Shown in pieces: positions 31,756 through 41,799 of a stretch of DNA of 64,000 nucleotides. The first letter of the stretch is position 1; every line of letters begins with the position of its first letter. The stretch is taken from NCBI GenBank assembly GCA_016699405.1, contig CP064972.1, forward strand, positions 3,441,501-3,505,500, read 5' to 3'. The position numbers were made by a program, and so were the translations under genes. The notes beneath the pieces were generated by a model. The model worked only from the letters and a program-made list of their open reading frames with translations. It did no database searches and had not been told where the DNA came from. The DNA comes from Holophagales bacterium. GTDB lineage: Bacteria > Acidobacteriota > Thermoanaerobaculia > Multivoradales > JAGPDF01.

Positions 31756-32979
31756 GTGACCGACCGCGAGGAGGTCGTCGGGGTACCCGGCTCGAAGGAG
31801 CCTGGCCTCGACGATTTCCTCGGTGAGCCGACCCGCGACCTGACGGCATGGCAGTGGCTGTGGGCCGGGGATCGACGATTCCCGGTCCGCAGTCACCGGG
31901 GCGGCATCCTCGGCCGCCTGCTGGTCCTCTTCAAACGCCTCTTCCGCCCGCTCGTCCAGACGCCCCAGAACGAACTCTGGGAGCGGCAGCGCATCTTCAA
32001 TCTCATCCTTCTCGAGGAGCTGCGCCGCCACCTCGACCGGTTCGAGTCCCACGAGGACCGGCTCGCGGGGAGCGAGAGGCGATCCGGCTGGCACGAGGAG
32101 CGGCTCGAGCGGCTCGAGGCGTTCTGGCGAGAGGGCCTCTACGAGGTGATGCGCCACAACGATGGGCTCTTCGCTCGCGTCGACCAGAAGATGGACCGAC
32201 TGCGGCGCGAAAGCTCCGACTTGTGGGGGCGCCTCGGATCCGCTCTGGCGCGGAGCGAGGCGGGGGACCCCGCCTCGCTCTCTCGCGTTCGGGAAGAGCA
32301 GCTGTATCTCCAACTCGAAGCACGGCACCGTGGAACCGAGGCAGAGATCGCCGAGCGGTTGGCGATCTACCTCCCCTATTTCGGCGGTGGGGAGGTCCTC
32401 GACCTGGGCTGCGGGCGGGGCGAGTTCCTGGCGCTACTCGGTGAGCGCGCGATTCCCGCGCGTGGCGTCGATTCGAGCGCGGAGATGGTCGCCACCTGCC
32501 GTTCCAAGGGACTTCGCGTCGATGAGGGCGATCTGCTCGAGGCGCTCGCCGCGAGTCCGCCAGGGGGGCTGGGCGGCATCGTGTCCTTCCACGTTGTCGA
32601 ACACCTCCCGCCGCCGGTGATCGATCGACTGATCCGCCTCGCCTGGGGCGCTCTCGCGCCCGGCGGTGTGCTCGTCCTCGAGACGCCGAACCCGCTCTCG
32701 GTCGTGGTCGCGGCCCGGTCCTTCTGGCTCGATCCGACCCACGTGCGTCCGGTCCATCCCGAGATGCTCCGTGTCATGTTGGAATCGGCGGGCTTCGCCT
32801 CGGTCGAGAGGGTGGATCTGCGCCCCTTCCCCAAGGACGAGCGCCTTCCCGAGATCGACGTCGCGCGGCTCTCCGACGAGCTGCGACCGCTCGCCGACGA
32901 GGTCAATCGACTCCGGGATCGGATCGACGAACTCCTGTTCGGTCATCGCGATTTCGCGATGATCGCTCGCAAGCCCTGA
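31756..32979 (+). CDS. Class I SAM-dependent methyltransferase with coiled-coil N-terminus
   Basis: 407 residues from GTG 31756. Residues 1-70 include a basic hydrophobic patch (ILGRLLVLFKRLFRPL) that may bind membrane; 75-160 is a charged helical region likely to be coiled coil. The Rossmann domain starts with VLDLGCGRGEF (214-224), and HVVEHL plus LETPNPLS and the DPTHVRPVHP motif follow. This layout resembles methyltransferases of O-antigen or other surface glycans (WbdD-like). The substrate is unknown, and attachment to the ribosomal-protein operon may be only transcriptional. Confidence 0.75.
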   Translation: MTDREEVVGVPGSKEPGLDDFLGEPTRDLTAWQWLWAGDRRFPVRSHRGGILGRLLVLFKRLFRPLVQTPQNELWERQRIFNLILLEELRRHLDRFESHEDRLAGSERRSGWHEERLERLEAFWREGLYEVMRHNDGLFARVDQKMDRLRRESSDLWGRLGSALARSEAGDPASLSRVREEQLYLQLEARHRGTEAEIAERLAIYLPYFGGGEVLDLGCGRGEFLALLGERAIPARGVDSSAEMVATCRSKGLRVDEGDLLEALAASPPGGLGGIVSFHVVEHLPPPVIDRLIRLAWGALAPGGVLVLETPNPLSVVVAARSFWLDPTHVRPVHPEMLRVMLESAGFASVERVDLRPFPKDERLPEIDVARLSDELRPLADEVNRLRDRIDELLFGHRDFAMIARKP

Positions 32980-33016
32980 CCCGTAATCGCCGGATCGACG
33001 GCGCTCGACCGGTCGG

Positions 33017-35443
33017 TCAGTCGCCGTCCTCGTTCTCCCAGGCTTGCTGGATCGCCGACCAGTCGGTGACCTGCTCGGGCATCGACTCGCGCGTCCGCGG
33101 CTGATAGAAGGGACGCTGCTGAGCCCAAGGCAGCGCGAGGATGGCCTGCCAGCGGGGCTGGTACGAGCGAGTCGGCACGGTTCCCGGGAGGAAGGCTTCG
33201 TCGATGAGCTTCTCGGCTCCAGGTCCCGGGAGCAACCCGGTCCAGTACTCGACCGATTGCATGACGACGCCGGGCGGACGCGAGAACTGCTCGCCCGAGT
33301 GCAACCAACCGTCGGCAAGCCCCCGCTCGACGATCAAACGCCAGATCGGCAGGGCAGCCTCGGCGCCGGTCATCTTCCGCCCGATCGTCCGCTTCTGGTC
33401 GTAGCCCACCCAGGAGAGGATGGTGTAGCGCGGGGTGAACCCCACGAACCAGGCGTCGGTGTAGTCGTTCGTCGTCCCGGTCTTTCCGGCGAGATCCAGC
33501 GGCAGATCGGCACAGCTTCCGGCGGTACCGCGATCGACGACTCCCTCGAGCATGTGCGTCAGCACGTAGGCGACTTCGGGCTCGGTCACCTTTCTTGCCC
33601 GCGTCTGATGCTCCTGCAGGGTCAGTCCGTCGGGGTTGGAGACCCGGTCGATGAAGTAGGGCTCGAGATAGATCCCCTGGTTCGCCACCGAAGCGTAGGC
33701 GGCGGCGAGCTCGATCGGCAGCAGGTCGGCGGACCCCAGAGCCAGGCTCGGATAGGGCGGCAAGGCAGATCGCAGCCCGGCGCGCCGTGCGAAGTCGACG
33801 ACCCGCTGGACACCGACCATGTCCATCAACTTCACCGCGGAGACGTTCACCGACAGCTCGAGCGCCCGGCGCAGCGTGATGATGCCGTAGTATCTGCGGT
33901 AGTAGTTGCGCGGGCTGTAGCTCAGCAGACCGTCGGCACCGGCGAAGGCCGCCGGCGCGTCGAAGAGCGTGTCGGCCGGGGAGAAGCCGGACTCGAGGGC
34001 GGCGCCGTAGACGAAGGGCTTGAAGGCCGATCCGACCTGCCGTTGTGCCTGAGTCACCCGGTTGAACTTGTTGCGCTGGAAATCCCAGCCGCCGACCATG
34101 GCGCGAACCGCTCCGGTCGCCGATTCGAGAACGATCGCCGCCCCCTCGAGGATCGGTTCCTGCTCGAGCACGAGGTAGAGGGGCTCTCCCTTCTTCCCTT
34201 CCTCCGGAGTCGACCAGCGGAACCAGGCGAGGTCGCCGATGCGCAGCACTTCCGACGGGCGAGCCTTGCCGGTCCAGGCGACACCGCGGCGCGTGAGGAC
34301 CGTCTCCTCGCCCGGAAGGCGAACCTGCGCGACATCTCCCGAAAGGCCCTGGACGATGCCGGGGAGCCAAGTCTCCGGAGAGGGATTGCGATCGACGAAG
34401 TCGCCATCGGCCGTGAGGTCCATGCCGAGCGGCTGACCACGCCGCAGGGGACCCCGCCAGCCCTTCCGGTGATCGACGCGCAGGAGCCCGCTCCGCAAGG
34501 ACTCTTCGGTGGCCCGCTGGATCGTCGAATCGAGCGTCGTGCGGACTTGCAGGCCCTCCTGGTATAGGCGTTCCGTGCCGTACTTGGCTTCGAGCTGCTG
34601 TCGCACGTCCTCGGCGAAATAGGCACCCAGCTCGGACCTCGCCCGGTGGTCTTGCACCGCGAGGGGCTCTGCCACTGCCCGATCGTGCTCCTCGCGAGTG
34701 ACGAATCCTTCCGCCAACATCCGACCGAGGACGTAGTTGCGGCGAGTGGTCACTCCGGCGGGATTCCGGTACGGGCTGAAGGCGCTCGGCCGCTGGACCA
34801 TGCCGGCGAGGGTGGCCGCCTGCGGCAGGGAGAGCTCGCTCGCCGGTTTGCCGAAGTAGTAGCGTGCAGCCGCTTCCATCCCATAGTTGCCGTGGCCGAG
34901 GAAGGCGAGGTTGCAGTAGAGCGCGAGAACCTGCTGTTTCGAGAGGTTCTTCTCGAGGTCGACCGCGAGGAGGACCTGCTCGACCTTGCGTCGCCAGCTC
35001 TTCTCGGGTGTGAGGTAGAGCATCTTGGCGAGTTGCATGGTGATGGTCGAAGCGCCCTGGGCGCGGCGACCACGCTGCAAGTTCACCAACACGGATCGGA
35101 GCGCGCCGAAGGCGTCGATGCCACCATGGCGGAAGAACTCCGAGTCCTCGGAGGCGACGACGGCCTTCTGGATCAGGGGAGGAACCTCGGCATCCCCGAG
35201 GAGCTCACGTCGTTCCCGGGCATAGGAGGCGAACGGCTTGCCGTCGCGATCCAGCAGGCGCGTCACGAGGCTCGGCCGGAAGTCGATCAGCGACTCGACC
35301 TTCGGCATGTGGATCATGGCACCGACGCTGACGCCCACCGCGACACCGAGCAGGACGGCGACGACGAAGGGAATCAGCCGGCGGCGGAGCGAATGGGGGC
35401 GCAGCGTCGGGATCGCGCGAGGGGCATTGGGGCCGGGGGGCAC
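33017..35443 (-). CDS. Class A penicillin-binding protein (PBP1)
   Basis: 808 residues. A signal anchor spans about 22-45. The GT51 glycosyltransferase domain has catalytic Glu99 in EDSEFFRHGG and the GASTITMQLAK motif (130-140). An OB-like insert follows (about 325-425). The transpeptidase has SxxK at Ser472-Lys475 (GSAFKPF), SVN, and KTGTTN. It polymerises and crosslinks peptidoglycan in the periplasm. Start GTG 35443 has no Shine-Dalgarno, but TAGAAT lies 6 nt upstream, so it may be leaderless. It is convergent with the methyltransferase gene. Confidence 0.94.
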   Translation of the reverse strand: MPPGPNAPRAIPTLRPHSLRRRLIPFVVAVLLGVAVGVSVGAMIHMPKVESLIDFRPSLVTRLLDRDGKPFASYARERRELLGDAEVPPLIQKAVVASEDSEFFRHGGIDAFGALRSVLVNLQRGRRAQGASTITMQLAKMLYLTPEKSWRRKVEQVLLAVDLEKNLSKQQVLALYCNLAFLGHGNYGMEAAARYYFGKPASELSLPQAATLAGMVQRPSAFSPYRNPAGVTTRRNYVLGRMLAEGFVTREEHDRAVAEPLAVQDHRARSELGAYFAEDVRQQLEAKYGTERLYQEGLQVRTTLDSTIQRATEESLRSGLLRVDHRKGWRGPLRRGQPLGMDLTADGDFVDRNPSPETWLPGIVQGLSGDVAQVRLPGEETVLTRRGVAWTGKARPSEVLRIGDLAWFRWSTPEEGKKGEPLYLVLEQEPILEGAAIVLESATGAVRAMVGGWDFQRNKFNRVTQAQRQVGSAFKPFVYGAALESGFSPADTLFDAPAAFAGADGLLSYSPRNYYRRYYGIITLRRALELSVNVSAVKLMDMVGVQRVVDFARRAGLRSALPPYPSLALGSADLLPIELAAAYASVANQGIYLEPYFIDRVSNPDGLTLQEHQTRARKVTEPEVAYVLTHMLEGVVDRGTAGSCADLPLDLAGKTGTTNDYTDAWFVGFTPRYTILSWVGYDQKRTIGRKMTGAEAALPIWRLIVERGLADGWLHSGEQFSRPPGVVMQSVEYWTGLLPGPGAEKLIDEAFLPGTVPTRSYQPRWQAILALPWAQQRPFYQPRTRESMPEQVTDWSAIQQAWENEDGD

Positions 35444-35449
35444 GGCGCG

Positions 35450-35455
35450 ATTCTA
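35450..35455 (-). promoter_or_regulatory. -10 box of the PBP1 gene, probably leaderless
   Basis: TAGAAT on the minus strand, exactly 6 nt before GTG 35443. No -35 match at 16-18 nt. Confidence 0.4.
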
Positions 35456-35519
35456 CCAGCGGCGATCCGAGGGCTGTGATAAAACGCGCCGGTACCTCTC
35501 GAGACGATCCAGGCAGACG

Positions 35520-36005
35520 ATGACCCCACAAGACACCGACCTGAATCCGCTGCCGCCCTCGTTGCCCCCCGCCACCCCCTTCGCTCCGGAGCGTGCCAAG
35601 ACGCCCACCGGCTGCGGACGGATCGCGCTGGTGGGCTGCGGGTTCGCGACCCTGCTGCTCGGGCTGGCGGCGGTGGTTTTCCTGTTCAAGGCGAACGACT
35701 TGCTCAGCTGGACGTTGCGCCAGATCGAATCGCAGCTCGCTACGCGGCTGCCTTCCGATCTCACGGCGGACGAAAAGGTCCGACTGACGGGGGCCTTCTC
35801 GGCGGCACGAGGGGCGATTGCCGCCGGCAAGCTCGATCCGCGCGCCCTGCAGACGCTGCAGGGCAAGCTCCAGCGGCTGAGCGGCGTCGGCACGACGCCG
35901 CCGACGCGACAGGAGATCCTCTCGCTCACGGAATCGCTCGAGCTGGTCGGCAGGGGAGCGGAGCCTCCGGCGACCCCCGTGGCGGTTCCCACCGCCTCGC
36001 CCTGA
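35520..36005 (+). CDS. Small single-pass membrane protein of unknown function
   Basis: 161 residues. I choose ATG 35520 because upstream codons are antisense to PBP1. A proline-rich N-terminus (1-30) is followed by one membrane helix (about 35-56) and a predicted helical region of about 60 residues, then a Pro/Ala tail. I do not recognise the family. It precedes uvrB by 13 nt and may be co-transcribed with it. Confidence 0.6.
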   Translation: MTPQDTDLNPLPPSLPPATPFAPERAKTPTGCGRIALVGCGFATLLLGLAAVVFLFKANDLLSWTLRQIESQLATRLPSDLTADEKVRLTGAFSAARGAIAAGKLDPRALQTLQGKLQRLSGVGTTPPTRQEILSLTESLELVGRGAEPPATPVAVPTASP

Positions 36006-36018
36006 GGGAAGACCGAAC

Positions 36019-38010
36019 GTGACGAGCTTCCAGCTCGAAGCCCCCTTCGTACCGCAGGGGGACCAGCCCCAGGCCATCGAACAGCTCGTCGCCCGGCTGC
36101 TCGCCGGCGAACGCGAACAGGTGCTTCTCGGGGTCACCGGCTCGGGCAAGACCTTCACCGTCGCCAAGGTGATCGAGCGGGTCGATCGTCCGACCCTCGT
36201 TCTCTCCCACAACAAGACGCTGGCCGCCCAGCTCTACCAGGAGTTCCGGGCGTTCTTCCCGCACAACGCGGTCGAGTACTTCGTCTCGTACTACGACTAC
36301 TACCAGCCCGAGGCCTACGTCCCGCAGTCGGACACCTACATCGAGAAGGAAGTCAACATCAACGAGGAGATCGATCGCCTGCGATTGCGGGCGACGAAGT
36401 CGCTCTTCGAGCGGCGTGACGTCCTGATCGTCGCCTCGGTTTCGTGCATCTACGGTCTCGGCTCGCCTGAGGCGTTCTTCGGCATGCTGCTGATGCTCGA
36501 GCAAGGCAAGTCCCTCGACCTCGACGAGGCGCTGCGACGCCTGGCCGAGATGCAATACGAGCGGACCTCGCTCGACCTGTTCCACGGCGGCTTCCGTCTG
36601 CGCGGCGACACCCTGGAGATCCTGCCGGCGTACGACGATCGGGCGATTCGCGTGGAGTTCTTCGGTGACGAGATCGAGCGACTGGCGATCTTCGACCCGC
36701 TGCGCGGCGACGTGCTCGAGTCCCCCGACCGTGTCGCGCTCTATCCGAAGACGCACTACGTCACGCCGAAGGACCGGATGGAGAAGGCCATCGCCAGGAT
36801 CCGCAGCGAGCTCGCCGAGCGGCTGGACCGACTCGAGCAGGAGGGCAAGCTGCTCGAACGGCAGCGCCTGGAACAGCGCACGCGCTTCGACCTCGAGATG
36901 CTCAAGGAGGTCGGGTACTGTCACGGGATCGAGAACTACGCGCGCCACCTCGCCGGGCGCCAGGCCGGAGAGCCGCCGCCGACGCTCCTCGACTACTTTC
37001 CTGACGACTTTCTCCTGGTCATCGACGAGAGCCACCAGACGGTTCCCCAGGTTCGCGGGATGTACCACGGCGACCGGTCGCGCAAGACGACGCTGGTCGA
37101 TTTCGGGTTCCGGCTGCCGAGCGCGCTCGACAACCGCCCCCTGACCTTCGAGGAGTTCGACCGCCGGGTCGGTCAGCGGCTCTACGTCTCGGCGACGCCC
37201 GCCCCGTTCGAGCTCGAGCGTGCCGGCGGAGTGGTCGTCGAACAGCTGATCCGTCCGACCGGGTTGCTCGACCCGGCGATCGAGGTGCGACCGGCGCGCG
37301 GTCAGGTCGACGACCTGATCGGCCAGCTGCGCCAGACACTGGCGGCGAAGGAGCGTGCGCTGGTCACGACGCTGACCAAGAAGATGTCGGAGGAGCTGAC
37401 GCAGTACCTGCTCGAGATCGGCATCAAGGTGCGATATCTGCACAGCGACGTCGAGACCCTCGAGCGCGTGCAGATCATCACCTCGTTGCGACGGGGCGAG
37501 TGCGACGTGCTCGTCGGCATCAACCTGCTGCGGGAGGGGCTCGACCTGCCCGAGGTCTCGCTGGTGGCGATCCTCGACGCCGACAAGGAGGGGTTCCTGC
37601 GGAGCGAGACCGCCCTGGTGCAGACGGCGGGGCGCGCAGCGCGGAACCTCAACGGCCGGGTGATCTTCTACGGCGACCGGATCACCGACTCGATGGCCCG
37701 GGCGATCGACGAGACGAGGCGACGGCGAGTGCGCCAGCAGGATTACAACACGGAGCATGGCATCGAGCCCCGCACCATCCTCAAGGACATCCACAATCCG
37801 CTCGTCGCCATGGCCAACCTCGACTACCACGAAGTCCCCGGCCGCTCTGCCGGCTGGGTGGCGGAGGACGAGTCGCAGCCGCTCGCCGAGCGAATCGCAC
37901 GGCTGGAGAAGGAGATGCGGGCAGCCGCCAAACGGCTCGAGTTCGAGGAGGCCGCGATGCTGCGCGACCGCATCCGCGAGCTGCGGGAGTTGCAGGTCTT
38001 CAGCGGCTGA
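36019..38010 (+). CDS. uvrB: Excinuclease ABC subunit B
   Basis: 663 residues. GVTGSGKTFTVAKV (Walker A), the damage-probing hairpin with YYDYYQPEAYVPQ, DESHQT (motif II) and the C-terminal UVR motif (RLEFEEAAMLRDRIRELREL) are all present. Start GTG 36019 lies after GAGGGAAG. uvrC follows after 6 nt, giving an unusual direct uvrB-uvrC pair. It verifies damage and loads UvrC. Confidence 0.97.
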   Translation: MTSFQLEAPFVPQGDQPQAIEQLVARLLAGEREQVLLGVTGSGKTFTVAKVIERVDRPTLVLSHNKTLAAQLYQEFRAFFPHNAVEYFVSYYDYYQPEAYVPQSDTYIEKEVNINEEIDRLRLRATKSLFERRDVLIVASVSCIYGLGSPEAFFGMLLMLEQGKSLDLDEALRRLAEMQYERTSLDLFHGGFRLRGDTLEILPAYDDRAIRVEFFGDEIERLAIFDPLRGDVLESPDRVALYPKTHYVTPKDRMEKAIARIRSELAERLDRLEQEGKLLERQRLEQRTRFDLEMLKEVGYCHGIENYARHLAGRQAGEPPPTLLDYFPDDFLLVIDESHQTVPQVRGMYHGDRSRKTTLVDFGFRLPSALDNRPLTFEEFDRRVGQRLYVSATPAPFELERAGGVVVEQLIRPTGLLDPAIEVRPARGQVDDLIGQLRQTLAAKERALVTTLTKKMSEELTQYLLEIGIKVRYLHSDVETLERVQIITSLRRGECDVLVGINLLREGLDLPEVSLVAILDADKEGFLRSETALVQTAGRAARNLNGRVIFYGDRITDSMARAIDETRRRRVRQQDYNTEHGIEPRTILKDIHNPLVAMANLDYHEVPGRSAGWVAEDESQPLAERIARLEKEMRAAAKRLEFEEAAMLRDRIRELRELQVFSG

Positions 38011-38016
38011 TCCGCG

Positions 38017-39876
38017 ATGACTCCCGAGCTTGCGGCGCGGATCGCCGGGCTGCCGGAAGAACCGGGCATCTACATCTTCGTCGATGCCGGCAGACGGACG
38101 CTCTACGTCGGCAAGGCGAAGTCGCTGAAGCGCCGGGTCGCGAGCTACCTCACGCGCGATCTCGAGCCGCGACTGGCGGCGATGGTGGAGGAGGCCAGCG
38201 ACCTCGACTACCTGGTGACGCGGTCGGAGTCCGAGGCGCTCGAGCTCGAGAACAACTGGATCAAAGAGCGCCGGCCGCGCTACAACGTCCTGCTGCGGGA
38301 CGACAAGACCTATCCCTACCTCAAGATCACGGTCGGCGAAGCCTGGCCGAGGGTCGCCTTCACCCGGAGGATCCGCCAGGACGGGGCGGAGTACTTCGGC
38401 CCCTTCCTGCCGGGAGGTCTGGCGAGGCGAGCGATCAAGCTCGTCCAGAAGCTCTTCCGGCTGCGCGTCTGTCGGATCGAGATCGACGGGAAGCTGCCAC
38501 GCCCCTGCCTCTACTACGACATGAAACGCTGCCTCGGCCCGTGCGTGGCGGGTCTCACCGACGAAGCGACCTATCGCGAGGCAACGGAACAGTCCCGCCT
38601 CTTCCTCGGCGGGAAGACGGATCGTCTCTCGCGTGAGCTGCGGCAACGGATGGAGCAGGCGGCGGAGCGTCTCGAGTTCGAGGAGGCCGCGCGGCTCCGC
38701 GACGCGCTCGCCGAGATCGACGCACTCGCCGGCCGCAGTCGCCTTTCGTCGGTGGAAGGCGAGGACGCCGATGTGATCGGCCTCTTCACCCTGGGACCTC
38801 GTGCTGCCATGGTGATCCTGGTGATGCGCGGCGGCCGCATTCTCGATCGTCAGGAGCTCTTCTGGGAGGAGGAGGCGGCGTTTGCCGCGGAACGTCTGCT
38901 CGCCGAGGTACTGCCTCAGATCTATGCGAGGACGACGTTCATCCCGAAGGAGATTCACCTGCCGATGCCGATCGACGGGGACGAGGCTCTCGCCGACTGG
39001 CTCTCGGAGCGCAAGGGGGAGCGGGTCTACCTGCGCTATCCGGCACGTGGCCCGCGAGCCTCGCGTCTCGACCTGGCCCGCGGCAACGCCCAGCTCGCCT
39101 TCCGGCGCCGCTTCCGCGGGGCCGGCGAGAGCGATGCCGGCAGCGAGGCGCTGCGGACTCACCTCGAGTTGCCGGAACCGCCGCGGCGGATCGAAGGCTT
39201 CGACATCTCGACCTTCCACGGCGGCGAGACCGTCGCCTCGCTGGTCGTCTGGCAAGAGGGCAAGCTGCGCAAGTCGGACTATCGCTCGTTCAACATCCGC
39301 GGCGTTCGGTTGCCCGACGACTTCGCTTCGATGCGCCAGGCCGTCGAACGCCACTATCGACGTCGGCTCGAGGAGGTGGGGGAGATGCCCGACCTCATCC
39401 TCGTCGACGGTGGGCGAGGGCAGCTCAACGCTGCGCTCTCGGCACTCGCGGCTCTCGGTGCCGAGGAGACGCCGATCGTCTCCCTGGCCAAGCGGGAGGA
39501 GGAGGTCTATCGGCCGGACCTGCCCGAGCCGCTCGTCCTTCCCCGGCGAGATCCCGGTCTGCAGCTTCTGCAGCGCCTGCGAGACGAAGCGCATCGTTTC
39601 GCCATCTCGCGGCATCGGAACCGGCGAAGTCGCCGAACCTTGGCGAGTCGCCTGGATCGCCTGCCAGGAATCGGCCCGGCTCGTCGTCGTCTGCTCCTGC
39701 AGCATTTCGGGTCGGCGGACGCGGTCGCCGCGGCGAGCGTCGAGGCTCTCGCCGAGCTCCTCGGCCCGACGGTCGGCCGTCGGCTGCACGCGACGCTGGC
39801 GATGGCCGACGGGGCGGACGCGGGCCACGAGGGCGACGCAGGATCCGGCGGAGAATCACCGCCGGAACTCCGCTAG
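38017..39876 (+). CDS. uvrC: Excinuclease ABC subunit C
   Basis: 619 residues. The GIY-YIG nuclease (GIYIFVDAGRRTLYVGKAKS near 16-35) makes the 3' cut, a UVR motif (LEFEEAARLRD near 219-229) binds UvrB, and the RNase H-like domain (ILVDGGRGQLNAA) makes the 5' cut. A C-terminal HhH region (LPGIGPARRRLLLQHFGSADA) follows. Its stop overlaps a TAGAAT box that may be a promoter for the next gene. Confidence 0.97.
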   Translation: MTPELAARIAGLPEEPGIYIFVDAGRRTLYVGKAKSLKRRVASYLTRDLEPRLAAMVEEASDLDYLVTRSESEALELENNWIKERRPRYNVLLRDDKTYPYLKITVGEAWPRVAFTRRIRQDGAEYFGPFLPGGLARRAIKLVQKLFRLRVCRIEIDGKLPRPCLYYDMKRCLGPCVAGLTDEATYREATEQSRLFLGGKTDRLSRELRQRMEQAAERLEFEEAARLRDALAEIDALAGRSRLSSVEGEDADVIGLFTLGPRAAMVILVMRGGRILDRQELFWEEEAAFAAERLLAEVLPQIYARTTFIPKEIHLPMPIDGDEALADWLSERKGERVYLRYPARGPRASRLDLARGNAQLAFRRRFRGAGESDAGSEALRTHLELPEPPRRIEGFDISTFHGGETVASLVVWQEGKLRKSDYRSFNIRGVRLPDDFASMRQAVERHYRRRLEEVGEMPDLILVDGGRGQLNAALSALAALGAEETPIVSLAKREEEVYRPDLPEPLVLPRRDPGLQLLQRLRDEAHRFAISRHRNRRSRRTLASRLDRLPGIGPARRRLLLQHFGSADAVAAASVEALAELLGPTVGRRLHATLAMADGADAGHEGDAGSGGESPPELR

Positions 39877-39895
39877 AATCGACGCCGAGCCATCC

Positions 39896-41362
39896 ATGTC
39901 GCCCATCGCCGGCAATCTCGAGCGGGAGCCTCTGTCGGAGGTCGTACGGGAGATCCATCTGGCCCGCGGCAACGGCGTGCTCGAAGTGCAAGTCCGCGGT
40001 CAGCGGCGGCGCCTGCATTTTCGCGAGGGGGAGCTCTGCCTGCCGGGAAGTCATCCTCTCGCCCGGCGGCTCGCCACGCTGCTCGGCGAGGAGCCCGATC
40101 CGCTGGGGTCGGCGAGGCGCGAGATCGCCACGCTGCTCTCCCGGATCGTCGAGGTCACGGCCGAGTGGACCGAGGGTGAGTTCCGGTTCCAGGACGACCC
40201 GACGGTGCTCCCCGAGCTTCTCGTCGGGCCACTGCCGACCGTCGAGTTCCTCATGGAGCACGCCGTCGCGCAGGTCGGCGAGCGCGATCCGGTCGCCGCG
40301 CTCGGCGGGGATCGCACGCGGTGGATTCTCGAAGAGACATCGCCACTGCGCCGACGAGCCGATCTCCTCAGTCCCGCCGAGCTCTGGGTGCTGGAACAAC
40401 TCCAGGCGCCGACCGAGCCCCGCGATCTCCAGGAGAAGAGCCCGATGGGGCGAGTCGAGCTCGGGCGCGCCCTGGTTCGGCTGGCCGCGGCGGGTTGCAT
40501 TCGTCCGTTCGAGCAGCGGCGGGAACGCTCTCAGGACGGGGCCGGACAGCTGCTCGAGCGGCAGGTCCTCAACCGGTTCGACGAGCGGATCCGCGAGAGC
40601 CTCGCCCAGCGGCCCGTGGCGTTGGATGTGGCCGCGCACCGAGAGCTGCTGATCGACCGCCTCGCGAAGTTCGGCGGCATGACCCACTACGAGCTCCTCG
40701 AGGTGGCGCCGTCGGCGTCGATCGACGAGGTCCACGCCGCCTACGAGCGGCTCGCCCGCGAAGCCCACCCGAGTCACTCGTCCCTGCTCGAATTGGAGAA
40801 CGCGAAAGCCGGCCTTCAGCTCCTCTTCGAGCGCGGTACCACCGCCTATCTCACTCTGGCCGATCCGGAGCGCCGCAAGGCGTACGATCTCGAGATCGGT
40901 CTCGACGTCGTCGTCGGGCGGGTCAACCAACCCGTGGCCCAGCGAGCGCAGGAGCAGCGCGACCTCGCCCGCCAGCACTACGAGCAGGCTCTCGCCTTCG
41001 CCGCACGCGAGGAGTACCACTTCGCCATCGAGCTGCTGCAACTCGCCGTCAAGGCCGACTCGTCGAAGTCGCAGTACTTTCTCGAGCTCGGGCGGCTACA
41101 GGCCCGCAACCCGAACTGGCTGCGCCACGCCGCCGAGAGCTATCGGCGGGCCATCGAGCTGGTGCCGCGGGATCTCGCCTCCCGACTCCTCCTGGCCAGC
41201 CTCTACGAACGCCTCGAGGATCCCGTGCGGGCCAAGGTCCAGTACCACACGGTGCTGCGGATCGCCCCGGAGAACCCCGACGCCGCCGCGGCGCTCGAGC
41301 GTCTCGAAGGCGGAAGCTCGGAGGGTGGGAAGGGCATCTTCGGGCGCATCTTCCGCCGCTGA
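39896..41362 (+). CDS. DUF4388/J-like/TPR fusion protein
   Basis: 488 residues. Residues 1-130 resemble DUF4388 (GNLEREPLSEVVREIHLARGNG; EGEFRFQDDP), common in myxobacteria and relatives. Residues 262-335 look like a J domain (HYELLEVAPSASIDEVHAAY ... LADPERRKAYDLEIG), but the HPD tripeptide is HPS (291-293), so it should not stimulate DnaK. Residues 365-480 are TPR repeats. It is likely a scaffold or adaptor. TAGAAT at 39874-39879 could be its -10. I choose ATG 39896; upstream is uvrC in another frame. Confidence 0.75.
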   Translation: MSPIAGNLEREPLSEVVREIHLARGNGVLEVQVRGQRRRLHFREGELCLPGSHPLARRLATLLGEEPDPLGSARREIATLLSRIVEVTAEWTEGEFRFQDDPTVLPELLVGPLPTVEFLMEHAVAQVGERDPVAALGGDRTRWILEETSPLRRRADLLSPAELWVLEQLQAPTEPRDLQEKSPMGRVELGRALVRLAAAGCIRPFEQRRERSQDGAGQLLERQVLNRFDERIRESLAQRPVALDVAAHRELLIDRLAKFGGMTHYELLEVAPSASIDEVHAAYERLAREAHPSHSSLLELENAKAGLQLLFERGTTAYLTLADPERRKAYDLEIGLDVVVGRVNQPVAQRAQEQRDLARQHYEQALAFAAREEYHFAIELLQLAVKADSSKSQYFLELGRLQARNPNWLRHAAESYRRAIELVPRDLASRLLLASLYERLEDPVRAKVQYHTVLRIAPENPDAAAALERLEGGSSEGGKGIFGRIFRR

Positions 41363-41387
41363 CGCGAGCTCCGGTTCGCGGTAGGAT
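41359..41387 (+). promoter_or_regulatory. Promoter of the RNase P RNA gene
   Basis: CTGACG (41359-41364), 17-nt spacer, TAGGAT (41382-41387). The predicted +1 near 41394 coincides with the 5' end of the RNA's P1 stem. The -35 contains the TGA stop of the preceding gene. Confidence 0.5.
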
Positions 41388-41392
41388 GTCCT

Positions 41393-41784
<392 letters not shown>

Positions 41785-41799
<15 letters not shown>

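Noticed and set aside
35926..39828. 1300-codon minus-strand open frame antisense to uvrB and uvrC
   Set aside because: Very high GC removes stops from opposite frames. The plus strand encodes two complete, motif-perfect proteins, and the antisense protein resembles no family.
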